Source: Haloarcula amylovorans (GTDB taxonomy: Archaea; Halobacteriota; Halobacteria; Halobacteriales; Haloarculaceae). Taken from it: a DNA stretch of 64,000 nucleotides. The notes under the pieces were generated by a model. It made no database searches. It was not told where the DNA came from and saw only the letters and a list, made by a program, of their open reading frames with translations. Every line of letters starts with the position of its first letter. Positions within the stretch are counted from its first letter, which is position 1. A program made the position numbers and the translations under genes. The DNA lies in contig NZ_SRIF01000014.1 of the NCBI RefSeq assembly GCF_004681185.1, forward strand, positions 1 to 64,000, in the 5' to 3' direction. Positions 60,492 through 64,000 of this stretch are shown piece by piece.

Positions 60492-61186
60492 CAGTTGGCC
60501 TCCTCTGGCTCGACGAGGTCGTTACTCTCAGCGACGAGTGCCTGAACGGCAGAGACAGGGTCGTTCTCGACCGGAAGTGTTCGATGGTCAAGCGGGGCGG
60601 GATACGCCCGGTCCCCCTGCGCACAAAGTATGATCAACCACTCTTCGCTCCCTTTGGCGCGGACGACGTAGTGGTCGATATCTCGACGTTGGAAGACTGT
60701 CCGATCTGTCCGGCTCACCGCACTCCAATTCGCCGGCAGTGACGATGACGGCGCCCCACCATCTGGCGTGAGTGCTCGGTACTCTTCGAATTCGGCGAGT
60801 GCCGCCTCGATATCCTCCCCGGTGAGGTGCCAGCAGTCGGCCGGGCCATCACACACCAGCTGACTGACCACGTCGTTGCGGAACTGGATGTAGTGTTGCT
60901 GGGCGACAGTTTCGTTGTCGGTGTAATCGAGGAGGAGCACACAGGCGAGCTGTGCCGGTCCGCTTCCCGTATAGCCCCAGTCGAATTCCGCCGGGCTATG
61001 CCGCACGAGACCGAGACTTCGATTTGGGGAGAGGCGTTCGTGTGCGGTGAGGTTCAGGACCACTGGCGTTCCGTCGACACGCATTCCGACGTACTCAACG
61101 CAGTCTGCACTCGCCTGCCATCGCTCACTCGCATCCTGTACGACTGCTCGTGGGTCGGTAGTCGAATTCATCTCCATCGGTTGCAT
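60491..61186 (-). CDS. DUF6166-like protein with an extra C-terminal domain
   Basis: A 231-residue protein. The first ~130 residues match the small plasmid protein at 62990-63394 (both have RHSPAEFDWGYTGSGPAQLA or its equivalent, LLLDYTDNETV, QFRNDVVSQLVCDGPADCW, and LTGEDIEAALAEF), i.e. the DUF6166 type. The C-terminal ~95 residues are an added domain (VFQRRDIDHYVVRAKGSEEW, LIILCAQGDRAYPAPLDHRT). The start could also be the ATG at 61177 or 61171. A weak leader hairpin lies at 61208-61221. Confidence 0.7.
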   Translation of the reverse strand: MQPMEMNSTTDPRAVVQDASERWQASADCVEYVGMRVDGTPVVLNLTAHERLSPNRSLGLVRHSPAEFDWGYTGSGPAQLACVLLLDYTDNETVAQQHYIQFRNDVVSQLVCDGPADCWHLTGEDIEAALAEFEEYRALTPDGGAPSSSLPANWSAVSRTDRTVFQRRDIDHYVVRAKGSEEWLIILCAQGDRAYPAPLDHRTLPVENDPVSAVQALVAESNDLVEPEEAN

Positions 61187-61207
61187 GCGGGCGTTCGGAT
61201 TCCCCGC

Positions 61208-61221
61208 ACCCTGCTGGGGGT
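61208..61221 (-). promoter_or_regulatory. Leader hairpin before the DUF6166-like trio
   Basis: ACCC-TGCTGG-GGGT on the plus strand; in transcript sense it follows GTTTTTCGA. The stem is short (four pairs) but the position, 21 bases before 61186, and the flanking sequence match the other leaders. Confidence 0.5.
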
Positions 61222-61332
61222 CGAAAAACTACCACCGGCTATTAACCCCTCAGCGTCGCTTCAAAGTTAGAACTCAGACTATTATAGTTCAAACTATAAC
61301 ATTTCTACAGATAACTAATCAATAGGGACTGT

Positions 61333-61632
61333 TTATTCTTCGAATAGACAGCGAGCGGCTGCATCGTCGCCAGCGAGGGTCTGCTGATCCTCGTCCGTAT
61401 CAGCGAAGAGTGTTGACTGATCTCCTTCGGTTGATTGCTCAACTGCGGGTCGATCGTCGACGCCGAACACACTGGCCTCGGGCCGATCAAGACGTGAATC
61501 CCGGTCGCGATGATCCACGTCAGCACCGAAGTCCTCGAGTGAGGTCTCGACGCTCGTTTCAGTTACTTCGAGTTGGCCATCGTCGCCGAATGCGGTCTGT
61601 CGTTGAATTTCGATCTCGGCTTGATCGCTCAT
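61333..61632 (-). CDS. Acidic hypothetical protein
   Basis: A 99-residue, very acidic protein (EIEIQRQTAFGDDGQLEVTE, TSVETSLEDFGADVDHRDRD, then EQSTEGDQSTLFADTDEDQQ) ending in CLFEE. No family was recognised. It lies 53 bases downstream of the gene at 61686-61907 on the same strand. ATG 61632 is chosen; a TTG at 61689 would overlap the upstream stop. Confidence 0.6.
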   Translation of the reverse strand: MSDQAEIEIQRQTAFGDDGQLEVTETSVETSLEDFGADVDHRDRDSRLDRPEASVFGVDDRPAVEQSTEGDQSTLFADTDEDQQTLAGDDAAARCLFEE

Positions 61633-61685
61633 CTCATTCGAGCCTCCACCCACCGAGGCTCCGACAGACATCCCCGAGTGCTGCG

Positions 61686-61907
61686 TCAATTGTCTTCTGC
61701 GCGAATTTCGCTGGCCCGATCTTTGAGCCGGCGAAGAATCGGGATCCGTTGCTGATTCGCATTCTCGTAGGCGACGCAGGCTCGCAGCGTCTCCATGTCA
61801 TGAATCGTCGCGATACCAGCATTGATGAGACGGGTATTTGGCGGTTCGAGACGCTGTTTCGGTGTGAGAGCGTCTGATTCGACGGATAGATCTGACGAAT
61901 CGCTCAT
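61686..61907 (-). CDS. Small plasmid-type protein
   Basis: A 73-residue protein (SPKQRLEPPNTRLINAGIAT-like region near residue 15, then HDMETLRACVAYENANQQRI, PILRRLKDRASEIRAEDN). The helical C-terminal half suggests a small DNA-binding or adaptor protein. No family was recognised. A weak hairpin leader lies 12 bases upstream. Confidence 0.6.
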   Translation of the reverse strand: MSDSSDLSVESDALTPKQRLEPPNTRLINAGIATIHDMETLRACVAYENANQQRIPILRRLKDRASEIRAEDN

Positions 61908-61919
61908 TTTTGTTCGCCT

Positions 61920-61936
61920 CCGCTCTCTCAAGGCGG
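61920..61936 (-). promoter_or_regulatory. Weak leader hairpin of the gene at 61686-61907
   Basis: CCGC (61920-61923) and GCGG (61933-61936), preceded in transcript sense by GTTTGTTGC. The weakest member of the leader-hairpin set, included for its position and GTTT. Confidence 0.4.
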
Positions 61937-61980
61937 CAACAAACAGCGGCCAGGCCCCTCCCAGTCGAAGAAATCTCCTG

Positions 61981-62652
61981 TCAGAACTCCACGTCAGTTT
62001 GGCGGTAGTTCGCGTCAGTGTCGACGCTGTCGTACATACGGCCGAGCATGTCGAGCGCTGACTGGAAGTGCGCGTAGTGCTCGTTTGCGAACGCCACAGT
62101 TTCTTCGAGTGGGATGACAGGCCGTCCGTCGACCATCTCGGCCTCGATCTGTGGCCGCGGCTTGAGTACCACCTGTATCGAACCATCGAGGTCGGCAGCA
62201 GGCAGGCGTTCTTCCGCAGTCGGGATTTCGAACCGATCGAAGAACGCCGTCCAGGCATCGAGGTCAGACTCGTGGACGGCGATGAACAGCGGATAGTCCT
62301 CTGGGTCGCGAGCGACCTGGTAGCCACCGCGAGTCCAGACGTAGACCGCATCGATGCCAGTGTATGCATACTCCATCCCCGTGAACTGCGGGAGGACATA
62401 GGCTTCTGAGATTGACGGCGGCGAGATGTCCGCTGACGCTGTCAGGAACTCGAGACCGGCGTCTCGGAGCGTCTGATCGATGAGATGAAGCCCATCGTCG
62501 TACGCGACGTATCCCGCCTCCTCGAGGCTATTCACGACGCGACGGATCGTCTCCCGGTTCTCGTCGATCTTCCGCGCGACGCCTGAGATGGAATCGCCTG
62601 GATCAAGCGCGAGGATAACCTTGAGTTCCTTCTCACCGCACACTTCGTACAT
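61981..62652 (-). CDS. AbiEi-like HTH protein, copy 3 (orphan)
   Basis: A 223-residue paralogue of 29648-30322 and 48484-49158: winged helix (LKVILALDPGDSISGVARKI, then ETIRRVVNSLEEAGYVAYDD) and C-terminal domain (PPSISEAYVLPQFTGMEYAY, VYVWTRGGYQVARDPEDYPL, AVHESDLDAWTAFFDRFEIP). No nucleotidyltransferase follows. Its start is the ATG at 62652. It probably derives from a toxin-antitoxin antitoxin and may cross-regulate the intact pair. Confidence 0.75.
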   Translation of the reverse strand: MYEVCGEKELKVILALDPGDSISGVARKIDENRETIRRVVNSLEEAGYVAYDDGLHLIDQTLRDAGLEFLTASADISPPSISEAYVLPQFTGMEYAYTGIDAVYVWTRGGYQVARDPEDYPLFIAVHESDLDAWTAFFDRFEIPTAEERLPAADLDGSIQVVLKPRPQIEAEMVDGRPVIPLEETVAFANEHYAHFQSALDMLGRMYDSVDTDANYRQTDVEF

Positions 62653-62675
62653 CCTGCGGCTACACAATTCTGTGC

Positions 62676-62696
62676 AATAGTCAAAAAAGTACTATT
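62676..62696. promoter_or_regulatory. Dyad upstream of the third HTH paralogue
   Basis: AATAGT (62676-62681) and ACTATT (62691-62696) form a six-base inverted repeat with a nine-base T-rich spacer in transcript sense, 24 bases before the ATG at 62652. It may be an operator or part of the promoter. Confidence 0.35.
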
Positions 62697-62970
62697 CGTG
62701 TGGGTCGGCTGGCTGGATCTGGCGAGTGTCCTCAGCGAGGTCGTGGATATACTCGCGGAGGGTTTCCATATCCTCGCGGGCGTCTTCGAGCGTCTTACCC
62801 TTCACTTTGGCCGTGATCTTGTCTTGATCGCGGGTGCCAGTACCGCGAGTGAGTTTGACGGTGAGTGAGACGCCGACATCGCTTCGCTCGACGTACTCGG
62901 TTGGCACCTGACGCTCACGGTTCTGTTGCGATTCTGAGTCCACACGAGGCTGCTGAGTGTGTTCTGACAT
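62692..62970 (-). CDS. Small plasmid-type protein
   Basis: A 92-residue protein with a Gln-rich N terminus and a conserved-looking core SLTVKLTRGTGTRDQDKITA followed by KVKGKTLEDAREDMETLREY, ending in an acidic helix. It is translated after the DUF6166-like gene on the same strand (19 bases apart) and is probably part of the same plasmid-maintenance unit. No confident family name. Confidence 0.6.
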   Translation of the reverse strand: MSEHTQQPRVDSESQQNRERQVPTEYVERSDVGVSLTVKLTRGTGTRDQDKITAKVKGKTLEDAREDMETLREYIHDLAEDTRQIQPADPHE

Positions 62971-62989
62971 TGATTGCGCTCTGTGATCG

Positions 62990-63394
62990 TTAGTTGACGG
63001 ACGGTGCAACTGGGTCGTCGACTATCTCATGAAGGGTAGCATCTATCTCGCGTCCGGTGAGTCGCCAGCAGCCGTCGGGTCCTGTACACTCTAGCTGGCT
63101 CACTACTTCGGTCTTGAACGCCTTGTACTCCGAAAGCGCTACCTCCTCATCGTCGGTGTAATCGAGCAGGAGGGCGAGTGCGAGTTGGGCCGGCCCGCTG
63201 CCACCATATCCCCATTCGAAGCCCGAAGGACTGTGATTTGCCAGCTCGAGACTCCGCTCTGGCGTGAGCTGTTGTTGGTCTGATTGCTTCTCGACGATGG
63301 CGCGGCCTCGACGACGGTAACCGACGTAAATGACGTCGGGATCAGCCGTGGTCCGTGACTGTACGTGTGAGCGTGGGTCGCTGATTCCACTCAT
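62990..63394 (-). CDS. DUF6166-like plasmid protein
   Basis: A 134-residue protein: VGYRRRGRAIVEKQSDQQQL, RSLELANHSPSGFEWGYGGS followed by GPAQLALALLLDYTDDEE, and LECTGPDGCWRLTGREID. It matches the N-terminal domain of 60491-61186, so the window has two DUF6166-type genes. The family is widespread on plasmids; its function is unknown. A GC leader hairpin lies at 63432-63446. Confidence 0.75.
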   Translation of the reverse strand: MSGISDPRSHVQSRTTADPDVIYVGYRRRGRAIVEKQSDQQQLTPERSLELANHSPSGFEWGYGGSGPAQLALALLLDYTDDEEVALSEYKAFKTEVVSQLECTGPDGCWRLTGREIDATLHEIVDDPVAPSVN

Positions 63395-63431
63395 AGGTTG
63401 GTTCGCGGGAGGCTCGTTTGATCACCCCCGC

Positions 63432-63446
63432 ACCCCTCTCGGGGGT
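63432..63446 (-). promoter_or_regulatory. Leader hairpin of the DUF6166-like gene
   Basis: ACCCC-TCTCG-GGGGT, five-base-pair stem, preceded in transcript sense by GTTTATGA. It lies 37 bases before the ATG at 63394. Confidence 0.6.
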
Positions 63447-63516
63447 TCATAAACAGGACGGCGAAGCGTTCGGCAACGTATTTGACAGTTGCAACGTACT
63501 GTCCAGGTATATCGGA

Positions 63517-64000
63517 ATGGCTGTACTGGACGACCTCTCAGGGTTCGAGTTCGAGGACGTAATAGAGGATGTCTTCCGCAATCTCGGCTACGAGAACGTC
63601 CGTCAGGCCGACCGAACCGCCGACGAGGGTCGCGACGTTATTATGGAGGAGGTCGTCGACGGCACCCGGCGCGCGATCATCGTGGAGTGCAAGCACACGG
63701 GGACGGTCGGACGGCCGGTCGTCCAGAAGCTCCACTCAGCAATCGCGACCTTCGACTTCGACGGCCCCAAACGCGGGATGGTCGTCACGACCGGCCGGTT
63801 CACGAACCCGGCTCAGGAGTACGCCGACCGCCTCCAGCAGAACGACGACCCCCATCCAATCGAGCTGCTCGATGGCGAGGACCTCCGGGAGATCGCCGAC
63901 GAGATCGGCCTCGACCTCTACAACGGTCGCATCGAGATTCTCTGCGACGAAACGCTACGTCCCTACGACCCGGCCGCCGACGTCGACGCGGCCGTCGAAG
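63517..64000 (+). CDS. Mrr-type restriction endonuclease (cut by window edge)
   Basis: The frame is open to the last base, giving 161 visible residues. The N-terminal domain is a PD-(D/E)xK nuclease of Mrr type: GFEFEDVIEDVFRNLGYENV, ADEGRDVIMEEVV (catalytic Asp) and AIIVECKHTGTVGRPVVQKL (ExK). The remainder (KRGMVVTTGRFTNPAQEYAD) completes the fold, and a further C-terminal domain lies outside. Such proteins cleave modified DNA. The ATG at 63517 has no strong Shine-Dalgarno sequence. Confidence 0.85.
   Translation, partial: MAVLDDLSGFEFEDVIEDVFRNLGYENVRQADRTADEGRDVIMEEVVDGTRRAIIVECKHTGTVGRPVVQKLHSAIATFDFDGPKRGMVVTTGRFTNPAQEYADRLQQNDDPHPIELLDGEDLREIADEIGLDLYNGRIEILCDETLRPYDPAADVDAAVE

Noticed and set aside
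48285..63446. Leader hairpins as intrinsic terminators of the preceding genes
   Set aside because: The T-rich GTTT lies before the stem, not after it, on the transcribed strand, and on the other strand the stem is followed by A-rich sequence.
1..64000. tRNA or rRNA genes
   Set aside because: No cloverleaf-like sequence or rRNA stretch was recognised, including beside the integrase.

Overview
The window is haloarchaeal (class Halobacteria). Most of it is GC-rich, the proteins are very acidic, operons are packed with 4-8 base start/stop overlaps, and it carries halocyanin, Orc1/Cdc6, bacterio-opsin-activator-type HTH and SHOCT families. A ParA locus with iteron-like repeats, an Orc1/Cdc6 gene flanked by origin-box clusters, an ArdC-like antirestriction protein, an integrase and several plasmid-type hypotheticals point to a megaplasmid or a plasmid-derived chromosomal region. 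No rRNA, tRNA or CRISPR array was seen.

Layout. 1-20.9 kb is metal and redox cargo: the N-terminal part of a heavy-metal P-type ATPase with an HTH-10 regulator; DoxX, UspA and DUF411 genes; a 46-residue YHS protein beside an AsnC-TRASH regulator and an ABC-2 transporter; a minus-strand copper-type cluster (halocyanin-SHOCT, CGAC thioredoxin-like, two more SHOCT proteins, DUF302, a secreted His/Met protein, a membrane-anchored winged-helix protein, an ArsP-like permease with two YHS modules); and an HMA chaperone, P-type ATPase and FmdE-like operon. 21-24.4 kb holds an integrase and an IS4-type transposase. 24.5-27.5 kb is an arsenic operon (arsR, acr3, two LMW-phosphatase-type arsC) with a divergent ridA. 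27.7-29.6 kb is a partition locus.

30.4-42 kb looks like a defence island. It has an Mrr-like nuclease divergent from two overlapping HEPN genes (both with RN-x3-H), a decayed gene, and an AT-richer seven-gene operon: PLD-helicase, small protein, DndD-like SMC ATPase, small protein, DNA methyltransferase, unknown protein, and a deaminase-like protein with an altered active-site motif. I do not recognise this operon as a named system. 42.2-45.5 kb is the replication region (a frameshifted orc1, then an intact orc1 between two clusters of TTGCCAGTAAC boxes).

45.7-64 kb is plasmid backbone: SWIM, ArdC-like, DUF932-like and DUF6166-like proteins, an AbiE-like HTH/nucleotidyltransferase pair, and a right-edge Mrr-type endonuclease. 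A copper/mercury cassette (HMA, P-type ATPase, ArsR-like regulator, merA, HxlR regulator, peroxiredoxin; 52.7-58.4 kb) interrupts it. Two signals recur in this backbone. One is a split palindrome TTAACCAAC-N22-24-GTTGGTTAA (six copies, 43.4-59.8 kb). The other is a GC-rich hairpin with a purine-rich loop preceded by GTTT, in the 5' leaders of at least eight minus-strand genes, with stem sequences that change but keep pairing. Metal genes and defence genes appear to be cargo on this backbone.
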